The notes beneath the pieces are model-generated. The model did no database searches, was not told the DNA's origin, and worked only from the letters and a program-made list of their open reading frames with translations. 64,000 nucleotides of DNA, taken from contig CAYLYZ010000001.1 of the NCBI GenBank assembly GCA_964387885.1, forward strand, positions 62,001-126,000. Reading direction: 5' to 3'. Origin of the DNA: JABGPL01 sp964387885. GTDB lineage: Bacteria > Electryoneota > AABM5-125-24 > Hatepunaeales > Hatepunaeaceae. The position numbers and the translations under genes were made by a program. This document shows positions 18,176-27,227 of this stretch, in pieces (position 1 is the first letter of the stretch; the number at the start of each line of letters is the position of its first letter).

Positions 18176-19498
18176 ATGATCATCAGGAACCGATCAACAC
18201 TGGGTTGGATTCTATATGATTTTGCTAATTCTTCTTTTGCCACCATTGTCCTCGCCGTCATATTCAATCAATATTTTGCAGAGGTGATTGCCGGAGGCAA
18301 AGAGGGTTTAGAGATTTCAACACCGCTGTTCACCTTTAAGCTCGAAGGGGCGGTTCTCTGGTCATATCTTGTTGCATTTTCAACAGCCATCGTCGCTATA
18401 ACTTCTCCACTTCTTGGTGCTATGGCAGACCAGGCTCATCGTCGTAAACGGATGCTCCTTGTATACTGTTACCTTGGTGTCGTAGCCACAATATTCCTCT
18501 CTTTTGCCGGATCGGGTGACATACTTTTCGCCTCCTTTTTCTTCATTATTGCAAATCTTGGTTTTGCAGGTGGAAATGTGTTTTATAATGCCTTTCTGTT
18601 GGATGTAACCTCGAGAAAATCATTCGGGATGGTCTCGGGATTGTCGTGGGGTCTCGGTTACATTGGTGGGGGATTGTGCCTTCTGCTTAACCTGATAATG
18701 CTGAAGAGTCCGCAATTATTAGGCTTTCCTGAAGGATATTTCAGTGTCGGTGATTGTATGATCGTGGCGGGAATCTGGTGGGGTGTATTTGCTATTCCAA
18801 CAATGTTATGGCTGAAGGATAAAGAGGTTAAGAATCCCGTCCTGTCACTGAGAAAATTAACACATGTTGGATGGCAGAGGTTGGGAACAACGTTGCGGGA
18901 AATAAAGCAATATAAACAACTTGTACGCTTCCTTCTCGCATATTTGATATTCAACGACGGGATCGAAACCATAATCGTTATGGCATCAATATTCGGAGCA
19001 CAAATAGTTGGCCTCGAAGCAAAAGAACTTATCACCTTCTTCATCATTATCCAGGCAACGGGATTTATTGGTTCCCTTCTATTTGGTTGGATTTCAGACC
19101 GTATCGGTAATAAACGAACCCTACTCATTTCCCTGTCAATCTGGATACTGATCGTCGCGTGGGCATATAAGATTGGATGGTTGATAGATCCACGGCAAGA
19201 CTTTCTCATTATTGGAATATTAACCGGTTTTGTAATGGGAGGGAGCCAGACTGTAAGCAGAGCAATGCAGGCAGCATTCACACCTCGTGATCATTCCGCA
19301 GAGTTTTTTGGTTTTTATGCTGTCAGCGGGAGATTTGCCAGTATATTAGGGCCTCTGGTATACGGTACAGCGATAATGCTAACCGGAGGAGTTAAAAACG
19401 GCATACTCTCTATTGGATTATTCTTTCTGATCGGAGGTGTGATCCTCTGGTTTGTAGACGAGAAAGAAGGTATCCGGGAAAACTCCGCCCATACATGA
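18176..19498 (+). CDS. UMF1-family MFS transporter (Atg22-like)
   Basis: 440 aa with about 12 hydrophobic segments. The N-terminal signature WILYDFANSSFATIVLAVIF is typical of the UMF1/Atg22 branch of the major facilitator superfamily, and GMVSGLSWGLGYIGGGL and DRIGNKRTLL are MFS loop motifs. Fungal Atg22 exports amino acids from the vacuole; substrates of bacterial members are mostly unknown, so none is assigned. The conserved N-terminus requires the start at 18176, which places it directly after the terminator; it probably has its own promoter. Confidence 0.85.
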   Translation: MIIRNRSTLGWILYDFANSSFATIVLAVIFNQYFAEVIAGGKEGLEISTPLFTFKLEGAVLWSYLVAFSTAIVAITSPLLGAMADQAHRRKRMLLVYCYLGVVATIFLSFAGSGDILFASFFFIIANLGFAGGNVFYNAFLLDVTSRKSFGMVSGLSWGLGYIGGGLCLLLNLIMLKSPQLLGFPEGYFSVGDCMIVAGIWWGVFAIPTMLWLKDKEVKNPVLSLRKLTHVGWQRLGTTLREIKQYKQLVRFLLAYLIFNDGIETIIVMASIFGAQIVGLEAKELITFFIIIQATGFIGSLLFGWISDRIGNKRTLLISLSIWILIVAWAYKIGWLIDPRQDFLIIGILTGFVMGGSQTVSRAMQAAFTPRDHSAEFFGFYAVSGRFASILGPLVYGTAIMLTGGVKNGILSIGLFFLIGGVILWFVDEKEGIRENSAHT

Positions 19499-19500
19499 TG

Positions 19501-19539
19501 TTGAACATTATTGACTTTTCACCTATTGAACATTAAATT
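19501..19539 (+). promoter_or_regulatory. Promoter with flanking direct repeats for the response regulator-tatA pair
   Basis: TTGACT (19511-19516), a 17-bp spacer and TAAATT (19534-19539) form a sigma-70-like promoter. The 10-mer TTGAACATTA occurs twice, at 19501-19510 and 19526-19535, just before the -35 box and running into the -10 box, 25 bp apart. That position suits a repressor or activator site. An AGAGGT ribosome-binding site precedes the ATG at 19568. Confidence 0.45.
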
Positions 19540-19567
19540 AACCTAAATTGAAGCAAAGAGGTAATTA

Positions 19568-19960
19568 ATGAACATAAACCCAAGTGCAATACAATCCCGG
19601 ATTCTGGTTGTTGACGACGAACCGGAAGTCGGTGAAATGCTTTGCGAATTTTTAAAAACGCAGGGGTACGAAGTATTTTATGCGGATAATGGTGTTGATG
19701 CGATGGATTTTGTGAAGCGAGCACGACCGCACATTATTCTTCTCGATATCAGAATGGCTGGCACTAATGGACTCGAAGTTCTTAAACAGGTTGGAGAATA
19801 TGATCCAGGTGCGGGTGTAATTATGGTAACAGCCTCTTCAGATGAGGATACCGGGCGGCAGGCTCTGAAGTCAGGTGCGGAAGATTATATCACAAAACCA
19901 ATCGATTTTGGATATCTAAAAGCGAGCTTAAAGCTGAAACTCTCAGCAATGCTCGATTGA
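19568..19960 (+). CDS. Single-domain response regulator (receiver only)
   Basis: 130 aa made entirely of a CheY-like receiver domain. Acidic pair Asp16/Asp17 (ILVVDDEPE), phosphoacceptor Asp60 (IILLDIRMAG), Thr88 (MVTAS) and Lys110 (ITKPID) are all in place. There is no output domain and no histidine kinase nearby, so it is an orphan regulator acting by protein contact or in a phosphorelay. tatA follows 21 bp later on the same strand. Confidence 0.93.
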   Translation: MNINPSAIQSRILVVDDEPEVGEMLCEFLKTQGYEVFYADNGVDAMDFVKRARPHIILLDIRMAGTNGLEVLKQVGEYDPGAGVIMVTASSDEDTGRQALKSGAEDYITKPIDFGYLKASLKLKLSAMLD

Positions 19961-19981
19961 GAAACTTTTTTCGAGATTAAT

Positions 19982-20173
19982 ATGCATTTTGGACCATTAG
20001 AAATAATACTCATTGTTGTAATCGTGCTGATACTTTTTGGCGCCAAGAGAATCCCGGAACTTATGAAGGGATTTGGAACCGGGATTCGTGAATTCAAGTC
20101 CGGTCTCAGTGAAGATGAAGCTATGAACAGCTCAGCAAACGATAAAAAAACCGACAATGAGTCCGCAAAATAG
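19982..20173 (+). CDS. tatA: Twin-arginine translocase TatA/TatE-type subunit
   Basis: 63 aa. A short N-terminal hydrophobic segment (LEIILIVVIVLILFG), the hinge FGAKRIPELMKGFG, an amphipathic helix GTGIREFKSGL and a charged tail form the standard TatA layout. It oligomerises in the inner membrane to pass folded proteins. No tatC is in the window. It probably shares a transcript with the response regulator upstream, and it ends 8 bp before the convergent inositol-phosphatase gene. Confidence 0.93.
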   Translation: MHFGPLEIILIVVIVLILFGAKRIPELMKGFGTGIREFKSGLSEDEAMNSSANDKKTDNESAK

Positions 20174-20181
20174 AGAAAAAA

Positions 20182-21033
20182 TCAGTTAACTGACTTATCA
20201 ACGATCCTCGCTTTCGGGAAGTAATTACTTACGATTGTTTGCAACTCAGGAAAAACTGCTGGACTACCCGCTACAATATCCCCGGTAGTCAAGAAATCTT
20301 CTCCACCCTGGAAATTACTGACGATACCTCCTGCTTCCTTTATGATTAGAGAACCCGCTGCTATGTCCCACGGAGCTAAATCCAATTCCCAGAAGCCATC
20401 CAAAATTCCTGCAGCTACATAACAAAGATCAATAGCTGCAGCACCGGGTCGACGAACATCAGCGCTTTTTTCGAGAATTTTGGCTAATAGATTTGAATAT
20501 TCCGAGACTAAATGACGAGTACGAAAGGGAAATCCAGTACCAAACAAACACTCATCAAACTCTCGTTCCGGACTTACATTTATCTTCTGTCCATTTCTAA
20601 ACGCTCCAAATCCCTTGGATGCACTGAATGTCTCATCCAGAACCGGGATGTAAACTGCTCCGGCGACAATAGAACCCCATTTCTGGTTTTTCGACTTCCT
20701 TTGCTCAAGACCTACAGAAACTGCCCAAATCGGAAATCCACGTAGAAAATTTGTAGTTCCATCGAGGGGATCAATAATCCATCTGAACTCACTATGATCT
20801 CCTCTGACTATTTGAGCACGCTCTTCTGTTAGTATATCATGGGTAGGCATTTCGTGAGATAGATAATCAACAATTGCATCCTCAGAAGCCCTGTCCGCCT
20901 CACTAACCCAGTCACCGATGCCTTTCGATTCAATCGTTCTCTGATCGGTATTTCTAAAATACCTTAGCAGTATTTCGCCTCCAATGTGGGCAAGTTCTAC
21001 TGCTAATGTGACGAAAGTTTTACTTTTATTCAT
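20182..21033 (-). CDS. Inositol monophosphatase family protein
   Basis: 283 aa. Metal-binding motifs of the family are complete: a GDWVSEADRASE segment, ILTEERAQI, WIIDPLDGTTNFLRGFP, and the C-terminal APWDIAAGSLIIKEAGG. Members hydrolyse inositol-1-phosphate, NADP or 3'-phosphoadenosine-5'-phosphate (CysQ); the sequence alone does not settle which. The start overlaps the 3' end of the upstream lipoprotein gene by 8 bp, indicating one transcript. Confidence 0.92.
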   Translation of the reverse strand: MNKSKTFVTLAVELAHIGGEILLRYFRNTDQRTIESKGIGDWVSEADRASEDAIVDYLSHEMPTHDILTEERAQIVRGDHSEFRWIIDPLDGTTNFLRGFPIWAVSVGLEQRKSKNQKWGSIVAGAVYIPVLDETFSASKGFGAFRNGQKINVSPEREFDECLFGTGFPFRTRHLVSEYSNLLAKILEKSADVRRPGAAAIDLCYVAAGILDGFWELDLAPWDIAAGSLIIKEAGGIVSNFQGGEDFLTTGDIVAGSPAVFPELQTIVSNYFPKARIVDKSVN

Positions 21034-22132
21034 GCGGTGTTATCTTTTTCTTTCTCCAAACCAGTGCTTTAATCCATCTTAAAATAAAAAGGCTGATTAA
21101 TGCCGCAATGCTGATTCTAATCACATTTAAATCGAAACACTCAGCATGGAGTACATAATCTGCATTCTTAATGTCTTCACCGGAAATATCCCATGCAACT
21201 GCACCATTTTCACTAACCATACCGTTTGAATCTGTAATTCGACCTGGAAGTATAAGTATTACTTTGAAATTGTCATCATCGATATCTTTGGCAACCTGGT
21301 ATTCAAGTTCAAGATTATCAGCAATTCTCGAAATTAATTCTGCAGAATTTATTCCGGCAATGTCAATCAATCTTCCGAGAAAAACTGATCGAAGTTCTTC
21401 CCACCATTCAAGGTTCGTTGTGTTCGGATCCTGTACATCCAGATCGTTGATAAACATTCGGAGATCGTCACTCCAACCTGCATTTACAATCGAGAAAGTT
21501 GTCTCAGAAGTGTCTGACATTGATATATTACGATCTTTTAATCGGTCCCATGCTTCAACAAATCTTTTCTCGTATCGAGCGAGATTCCATTGAAGTACTC
21601 CAAGTGAAAACTTCTCTTCGAGTAATTCAACTTCTTCAGATGATAAGGCACTTTTCATCTCATCATCCTCGAGAATTTGGCATTCTTCCGGAACAAATTC
21701 CCAGATATCACCATATCTTTTATCAAAGTTTCTAGAGTTGAATTTGGCAGAGAAAATAATCGATTCTCCAAATAACTTCGATTCACGATGTAGGGTAAAA
21801 TCTCTCTGCAGTCTGACAGTGTCACGAGGATTTCTTTTCCAGTTCAACAGCTCAGACAGTTTGGGGAGTCCGGTTTCACTTTTGATTCCGGATAGGATAT
21901 GAACTGTTTCATCATCTTTTTCCTCGATGGTTCTCTCGAGATTCCAATCCAATGAGTCAGGAAACAAGTCGTATCCATCCTCCAAATCCATTCGATCTCC
22001 GCGAGCAGAGTACTGAACGGTGATGTTATCTTCAGGAAGAACGGTGATATGATATGCATGCTCCAGACATCCATTCAACGTAAACATGAACGATAACATT
22101 AAAAGACGTAAAATGATTAGTGATGTTTTCAT
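21026..22132 (-). CDS. Lipoprotein of unknown function with C-terminal membrane anchor
   Basis: 368 aa. The lipoprotein signal has lipobox LNGC (Cys22). The body starts EHAYHITVLPEDNITVQYSARGD, is rich in acidic residues and has no domain I recognise. A hydrophobic segment near the C-terminus (ISIAALISLFILRW) followed by basic residues looks like a membrane anchor. It may sit in the periplasm tethered at both ends. It is co-transcribed with the inositol-phosphatase family gene. No function assigned. Confidence 0.7.
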   Translation of the reverse strand: MKTSLIILRLLMLSFMFTLNGCLEHAYHITVLPEDNITVQYSARGDRMDLEDGYDLFPDSLDWNLERTIEEKDDETVHILSGIKSETGLPKLSELLNWKRNPRDTVRLQRDFTLHRESKLFGESIIFSAKFNSRNFDKRYGDIWEFVPEECQILEDDEMKSALSSEEVELLEEKFSLGVLQWNLARYEKRFVEAWDRLKDRNISMSDTSETTFSIVNAGWSDDLRMFINDLDVQDPNTTNLEWWEELRSVFLGRLIDIAGINSAELISRIADNLELEYQVAKDIDDDNFKVILILPGRITDSNGMVSENGAVAWDISGEDIKNADYVLHAECFDLNVIRISIAALISLFILRWIKALVWRKKKITPHE

Positions 22133-22313
22133 GTGTGCAATATAGGATTATTAAGCTCAATCAGCAAGATGACAGTGTAAGAAATTTAAAGCAGACTCTT
22201 TATGTTTGTTATAAATTTTCAACAGGTATTGCCTCAGGGGGATTGGGTGATTACTTTGTTCTGATTAGAATCAGTTTTGTGCACCCCTCAACTAAGATGA
22301 GGCAGAGAAAAAT

Positions 22314-23807
22314 ATGCATGTCCACCTTGCCGGATATAACATCGATACCCAGTTGGTCGATCTGATTCGACAGATCATCGATGAACATTCCCTCGGTACA
22401 CCCGGATCAAAACGAATGACAGAACTGCTGCAACAGCTGGCAGAAGAACCGATAACCCCGGAAACCCTTTCTGCCGCCTATGCGCGAATCAGCAGAAGTA
22501 GCAAGGGAATTCGCGAGTTACGACGTGATGCTCGCGCATCTGTCAATAGAGCAAGACGTAGCAACGAGACTATAGTTTTCGGATTGGGACATGCTTCAAT
22601 TGCCGAACATGCCGTGTTCAATCTGGATATTACAGGAGCTTCCAGGCTTGCGATGGAAGCTCTTGAATCACACCGTCTGGCATCCTATACCGAAGCCTCA
22701 CAAAGATATATTTCAATGTCAGGTGATTTTTTCGTGCCGGATGAAATTCTTCAAACAGGTTTTGAATGGGAATTTACGGAAACATGCCAGGCACAATTTA
22801 AAAGTTATGCGGATCTGATTGAAATTCTAACCAAATTCCATTCGGAACTTCCTGAGGATGAAAGGAACGTCAAAGCCCGAGAGGATGCGCGATATGTCTT
22901 GCCATTGGCTTGCCGTGGTCAGGTTGGCGTGACAGTTAATGCCAGAACTGCTGAAAAGATGGTTCGCAGTTTTAATCAATCTCATCTAAGTGAAATAAGG
23001 TTAATGGGCAATCAAATTCATGAGGAAATTCGCAGTATTGTTCCTTCGTTGATAAGATATGTAAATGCTGATAATGGAATTAACCGATCTGACCGTGAGA
23101 CAGCGAGTTATGCTAAGGAGCTGATCCCTGCCGAGGAAATTATGACCTCTGAGGAAGTTGAATTAATTTCGTCTCCGTCTCAAGGTGAGAGCATCGCACT
23201 CGCTTCGCTATTATTTCATTCAGGAAAGTCATCATTTACGCTAGCATTGCAGGTCGTGGAGAAACTCACCTCTGATGAGAAACAAGAACTTTTAGCTAAT
23301 GCACATAAATACCTCCACAGCTATGACCCGGTCAGACGTGATCTTGAGTTAGGATCATTCACATTCAGCATTACCTTAAGCGCTTCCGCATATGCTCAAC
23401 TCAAGAGACACCGTATCGCCAGCTTGATATGTCAGGAGTATGATTTGGATTTGGGTTTTACGGAACCTCCAAATATAGAAGTTGCTAATTGCAGTGCCCT
23501 TTTTAATGAGGCAATGAACCGAGCATCCGAAATGCACCTGAAACTAACCGAAAAACTGAGACCTGATGAAACATCCGCGGCCAGTTACGCACTTACCAAT
23601 GCACATCGACGGAGGGTGATCTTTCAGGCAAACGCAAGAGAATTAACTCACTTTTCGAGATTAAGAGAAGACGAGTACGCCCAATGGGATATTCGAAATA
23701 TCGCCCATAAAATGATTAGTCTTGCCAGAGATAAATGCCCAGGTTTGATGCAATTTGCTTGTGGTAAAGACAAGTTCGCGGAACGAAAACAGCAGCTATA
23801 CAGTTAA
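22314..23807 (+). CDS. thyX: FAD-dependent thymidylate synthase ThyX, double-length (tandem ThyX domains)
   Basis: 497 aa, about twice a standard ThyX (220-250 aa). It makes dTMP from dUMP using methylenetetrahydrofolate, NADPH and FAD. Residues 25-240 hold the first ThyX domain: GHASIAEHAVF at 92-102, then SHRLASYTEASQRY at 119-132, matching the family signature R-H-R-x-x-S-x-x-x-x-S-x-R-Y apart from its first Arg. Residues about 285-490 are a second domain: FTFSITLSASAYAQLKRHRI, and a good C-terminal half (NARELTHFSRLREDEYAQWD), but its signature decays to KRHRIASLICQEYD, lacking the late Ser and Arg-Tyr. The first copy probably binds flavin and dUMP and the second may be structural or complete the site, as ThyX normally works as a tetramer. 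ATG at 22314. Confidence 0.92.
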   Translation: MHVHLAGYNIDTQLVDLIRQIIDEHSLGTPGSKRMTELLQQLAEEPITPETLSAAYARISRSSKGIRELRRDARASVNRARRSNETIVFGLGHASIAEHAVFNLDITGASRLAMEALESHRLASYTEASQRYISMSGDFFVPDEILQTGFEWEFTETCQAQFKSYADLIEILTKFHSELPEDERNVKAREDARYVLPLACRGQVGVTVNARTAEKMVRSFNQSHLSEIRLMGNQIHEEIRSIVPSLIRYVNADNGINRSDRETASYAKELIPAEEIMTSEEVELISSPSQGESIALASLLFHSGKSSFTLALQVVEKLTSDEKQELLANAHKYLHSYDPVRRDLELGSFTFSITLSASAYAQLKRHRIASLICQEYDLDLGFTEPPNIEVANCSALFNEAMNRASEMHLKLTEKLRPDETSAASYALTNAHRRRVIFQANARELTHFSRLREDEYAQWDIRNIAHKMISLARDKCPGLMQFACGKDKFAERKQQLYS

Positions 23808-23826
23808 ATATCACAAAACCATTGTT

Positions 23827-24675
23827 ATGGAAGTCGTCTTGAAACCTTGTAGTAATAAGCAATGCAGACAGCATGCTATCTGGGGAGCAGATACTTGCTG
23901 GCAGCATCTTGCAGATCCAGCCGGATGGCGTAAAAAACTTGTAGCATTTGCAGACCGGGAATCGATCCCTCAGGGGAGTAATTTCACGGAGTGCGATCTT
24001 TCGAATATATACATCGAGAGGCTCGATGCCCAGAAATGCGATTTTACCGGTGTGAATTTTGATAACACCATATTAAGGTCATCAAAATTAAAAGGATCAA
24101 TTCTACGCAGATGTTCTGCAAATAACACCGACCTTTCGGATTCTAACCTCTCAGAGACTACTAGCACTGGTTTTTCAGGAATCCGAATCATTGCAACAAA
24201 TACAAATTTCAACAATTCCTGTTTTAAATTTGCATCTCTGCCTGAGGCAAATCTCGATCGTTCAATTCTGACCGGTAGTGATTGGGAAAGGAGTGATCTT
24301 TCCTATTCAATATTGACGAATACCCAATGCATTGACTGGTTTGCCCCTTTTATCAACCTAAATAATTCAAACTTAACCGCTTCAGATTTCAGATTTGCTG
24401 TAATGGGAGGCGCAAATTTAACTGACGCAGTTGCATCTGATTCTAATTTCCAAAGAGCAAATCTTTGTGGTATTAAGGGGAGAAAATCATCTTTTTCAGG
24501 GTCTGATTTATATTATGTACGGTTTAATGCAGCAAATCTCGATTTGGCAAATTTGAGTAATTCAAAAATAACACGTACAATCTTCAGAACTGCCTCTCTA
24601 ATTGGAGCTAATCTCACGGGATCAACAAAAGAAACTGCAATCTGGGATCGTACCAGGTTCTCTTTAACGGACTGA
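23827..24675 (+). CDS. Pentapeptide-repeat protein with N-terminal Cys/His motif
   Basis: 282 aa from the ATG at 23827, which avoids overlap with thyX. Residues about 60-280 are pentapeptide repeats of the A(D/N)LxX form (FTGVNFDNTILRSSKL, DLSDSNLSET, GGANLTDAV, AANLDLANLSN, IGANLTGST), which build a right-handed quadrilateral beta-helix. The N-terminus has the pattern C-x4-C-x2-H-x7-C-x2-H (CSNKQCRQH ... CWQH), a candidate metal site. Family functions range from DNA mimicry at gyrase to scaffolding; none can be chosen here. It is 20 bp after thyX and 8 bp before an MBL hydrolase gene. Confidence 0.8.
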   Translation: MEVVLKPCSNKQCRQHAIWGADTCWQHLADPAGWRKKLVAFADRESIPQGSNFTECDLSNIYIERLDAQKCDFTGVNFDNTILRSSKLKGSILRRCSANNTDLSDSNLSETTSTGFSGIRIIATNTNFNNSCFKFASLPEANLDRSILTGSDWERSDLSYSILTNTQCIDWFAPFINLNNSNLTASDFRFAVMGGANLTDAVASDSNFQRANLCGIKGRKSSFSGSDLYYVRFNAANLDLANLSNSKITRTIFRTASLIGANLTGSTKETAIWDRTRFSLTD

Positions 24676-24683
24676 ATGATAAA

Positions 24684-25247
24684 ATGAAAGACAAAATTAT
24701 TCATGTGGAGAGATTTAATTTCCCTGAAGTTGAGGAAGTAAATTCTTTCATTATCAGTTGCAATTCAACTGGGAAAGCATTAATCGTTGATGTTGGTGGA
24801 TTTGATTCGCGAATGGAGGAGTACATCGAGATTAACAATCTCACGGTTGAATCTCTCTTCATTACACATGCTCATTATGATCATATCGGTAAGATAGATG
24901 CTGTTATTGCGAAATATCCTGCTGCGCGAATCTATACAGATGATCACCATGGAAATAGTATCAGCGAAGGTGAAGTGTTTGAACTTGGCAAGGTTTCAGG
25001 GATATTTCATCGAATTCCAGGTCATACCGATGATATGGCAGTTCTTCATATTGCTGGTCACCTTTTTACGGGTGATTCACTTTTCGCCGGTTCAGTGGGA
25101 GGGACACACAGCTCTGCAAATTACTTCAAGCAAATTCAGGGAATAAGCACAAAGCTATTGAAATATCCGGGAGAAACTATAATCCACCCCGGGCACGGAC
25201 CTGACAGCACTATTGAGCTTGAAAAAACATTCAATCCTTTCTTATAA
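24684..25247 (+). CDS. Metallo-beta-lactamase-fold hydrolase (glyoxalase II-like)
   Basis: 187 aa. The dinuclear metal site is complete: THAHYDHIGK (H-x-H-x-D-H), RIPGHTDD, TGDSLF and the C-terminal IHPGHGPDST. The compact size matches the YcbL-like glyoxalase II subfamily, which hydrolyses thioesters. The substrate is unproven. It lies between the pentapeptide gene and the TRAP cluster with short gaps, so it is probably co-transcribed. Confidence 0.88.
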   Translation: MKDKIIHVERFNFPEVEEVNSFIISCNSTGKALIVDVGGFDSRMEEYIEINNLTVESLFITHAHYDHIGKIDAVIAKYPAARIYTDDHHGNSISEGEVFELGKVSGIFHRIPGHTDDMAVLHIAGHLFTGDSLFAGSVGGTHSSANYFKQIQGISTKLLKYPGETIIHPGHGPDSTIELEKTFNPFL

Positions 25248-25253
25248 ACTGAA

Positions 25254-26195
25254 ATGTCAATATTTAATCACATAAGAACAGGGTGTTTACAAAAGGTTGT
25301 AATAGCAATTTCTCTCTTCATCCTATTCCCGCTAATCAATGGGTGTGCACTAAGAACAAATATCACGATTTGGGCAACTCGCCCCTTGATTGATGGAGCT
25401 TTCAAATCTCTTATGGCGGAATCTGATCTGGAACTGGCAAGAACTGCAATGGAATCAGACTTGAAACTCCTTGAGGGCTTACTTGAGCTAAAACCGAATG
25501 ATCGGGATCTTCTGATGAAGGCTGTGCAAGGATACACTGGGTATGCTTTAATATTCCTTGAGGACAAAGATCCAAAAAGAGCTGCTGAGATGTATAACAG
25601 GGCTCGAAACTATGGCTCTAGAATTCTTGGAAAGAGAAATATAGGTTTTTTCCAACTGCATAAAGAGGAAGTATTTATAGTCGGAGCGCCACGCTTTCGA
25701 GATTTCCAATCTTTACTCTCATCACTGAAAGAAGAGGACCTACCCGCTGTATACTGGACTTCGAGTGCGTGGTTCAGTGCAATTAACCTAAATAAATCAC
25801 CCAAAGACCTAGTTGAAATACCATTCGCAAAGGGTCTAATGCAATGGGTATTAGATCGAGATCCTCATTTTTATTATTCAGGACCGCTTTGGTTTTTCGG
25901 CACTTACTATGCGAGTATTCCACCGATGTTTGGGGGAGATATCGAAAAGTCGAAAGAGTATTTTGACAGAGCCATTAAAAAGGACGGAAACCGGTTTTTA
26001 TATGGAAAGATACTCTACGCGAAATATTTCGCAACACAAACACTTGATCGCGATTTGTACATTAAAACTCTTAAGGACTTTGAGGATCCCTTCCGTGATT
26101 ACATATATCGTGATGGTGGTGAGTTAACGCTGATAAATAGATTCGCCAGGCAAAAGGCTACTGAATTACTGGAGCAAACAGATGAACTGTTTTAG
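25254..26195 (+). CDS. tatT: TRAP-transporter-associated lipoprotein TatT
   Basis: 313 aa. Signal peptide with lipobox INGC (Cys31). The body is helical with degenerate TPR-like repeats (LLEGLLELKPNDRDLLMKAV, PKRAAEMYNRARNYG, SKEYFDRAIKKDG), matching the TatT family typified by Treponema pallidum Tp0956, which forms a periplasmic trimer that docks the binding protein TatP. The next gene is the dctP binding protein, overlapping by 14 bp, and dctQ and dctM follow, which is the expected context. Confidence 0.88.
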   Translation: MSIFNHIRTGCLQKVVIAISLFILFPLINGCALRTNITIWATRPLIDGAFKSLMAESDLELARTAMESDLKLLEGLLELKPNDRDLLMKAVQGYTGYALIFLEDKDPKRAAEMYNRARNYGSRILGKRNIGFFQLHKEEVFIVGAPRFRDFQSLLSSLKEEDLPAVYWTSSAWFSAINLNKSPKDLVEIPFAKGLMQWVLDRDPHFYYSGPLWFFGTYYASIPPMFGGDIEKSKEYFDRAIKKDGNRFLYGKILYAKYFATQTLDRDLYIKTLKDFEDPFRDYIYRDGGELTLINRFARQKATELLEQTDELF

Positions 26196-27216
26196 GTGCA
26201 AACTCATCTTTGCATTTCTATGCTGCTTTTTCAGCTCATTGCCATTTGTTGATCTATCTGCCAAAACAACAATTCGATTTGCAACTGTTGCTCCGGATGG
26301 TTCTGCATGGATGGATGTGATGAGAGCACTTGGAGACGAAATCAAGGATAAGAGCGGGGGAGAGGTCGTTTTCAAGTACTACCCTAACATGTCAATGGGT
26401 GACGAGAAGGACATCATTCGTAAGATGAGGTTAGGACAAATTCAATCTGCAGGTTTTACTGGATTTGGACTTGGGGAAGTTCTATCTGAATTCAGGGTGC
26501 TTGAGTTACCTCACTTGTTCAGAGATGATGCTGAAGTAGATTTTGTAGCCAATGAGCTATATGATTATTTTAATTCGCACCTTTTAGAGAAGGGATTTGT
26601 GTTATTAGGTTGGGCTGATGTCGGTTGGGTATACTTCTTTTCGGATAAGCCAATAACAACTCCATCCGACCTCGCTGAAACAAAGGTTTGGGCATGGCAG
26701 GGTGATCCTCTGGCTCAGGCATTTTTCGAAGCACTCGGAAAATCTCCGGTACCATTATCTGTTGCAGATGTTTTGCTATCACTACAGACTGGCCTGATAA
26801 ATGCCGCATATAGCTCCCCGCTTGCGGCACTTGCCTTACAATGGTGGACTCAGGTTGAATATATTTCAGATGTACCATTCACACATTCGGTTGGAGCAGT
26901 TTTGGTCACGAAAGAGTCATTTGACAAATTATCAATTGAAAATAAAATCCTGCTTAAGGAGATTGCATCTAAACACCTGAAAAATCTTGTTGAAAGATCA
27001 CGAAATGAGAATTCTGAAGCCTACAAAATTATTCTCAATCAAGGTGTAATTAAGGTGCCATCAAATGAAGAAGAACGAGCTGAAATGTCGAAGATCAGCC
27101 TGCAGGTGCACGAAAAACTTTCAGGTGACCTTTTTCCACCCGCACTGCTTGAACAAATCCGGACTTTGCTCCATAAGTATCGATCACGCACCGACTCAAC
27201 TTCTGCAAGTCATTGA
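26182..27216 (+). CDS. dctP: TRAP transporter substrate-binding protein (DctP family)
   Basis: 344 aa. Sec signal peptide at residues 1-28 (FAFLCCFFSSLPFVDLSA), then the DctP fold: IRFATVAPDGSAWMD, DEKDIIRKMRLGQIQSAG, and WGWQGD-like signature segment KVWAWQGDPLAQAFFEALG. The usual ligand-anchoring Arg position is occupied within this segment only in part, so the substrate may not be a simple carboxylate. GGAG ribosome-binding site at 26171-26174; the start lies inside the end of tatT. Confidence 0.9.
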   Translation: MNCFRCKLIFAFLCCFFSSLPFVDLSAKTTIRFATVAPDGSAWMDVMRALGDEIKDKSGGEVVFKYYPNMSMGDEKDIIRKMRLGQIQSAGFTGFGLGEVLSEFRVLELPHLFRDDAEVDFVANELYDYFNSHLLEKGFVLLGWADVGWVYFFSDKPITTPSDLAETKVWAWQGDPLAQAFFEALGKSPVPLSVADVLLSLQTGLINAAYSSPLAALALQWWTQVEYISDVPFTHSVGAVLVTKESFDKLSIENKILLKEIASKHLKNLVERSRNENSEAYKIILNQGVIKVPSNEEERAEMSKISLQVHEKLSGDLFPPALLEQIRTLLHKYRSRTDSTSASH

Positions 27217-27227
27217 TTTTATTATAA

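Noticed and set aside
18658..19281. Minus-strand open frame of 207 codons inside the UMF1 transporter gene
   Set aside because: Antisense to membrane-protein coding sequence, no domain recognised.
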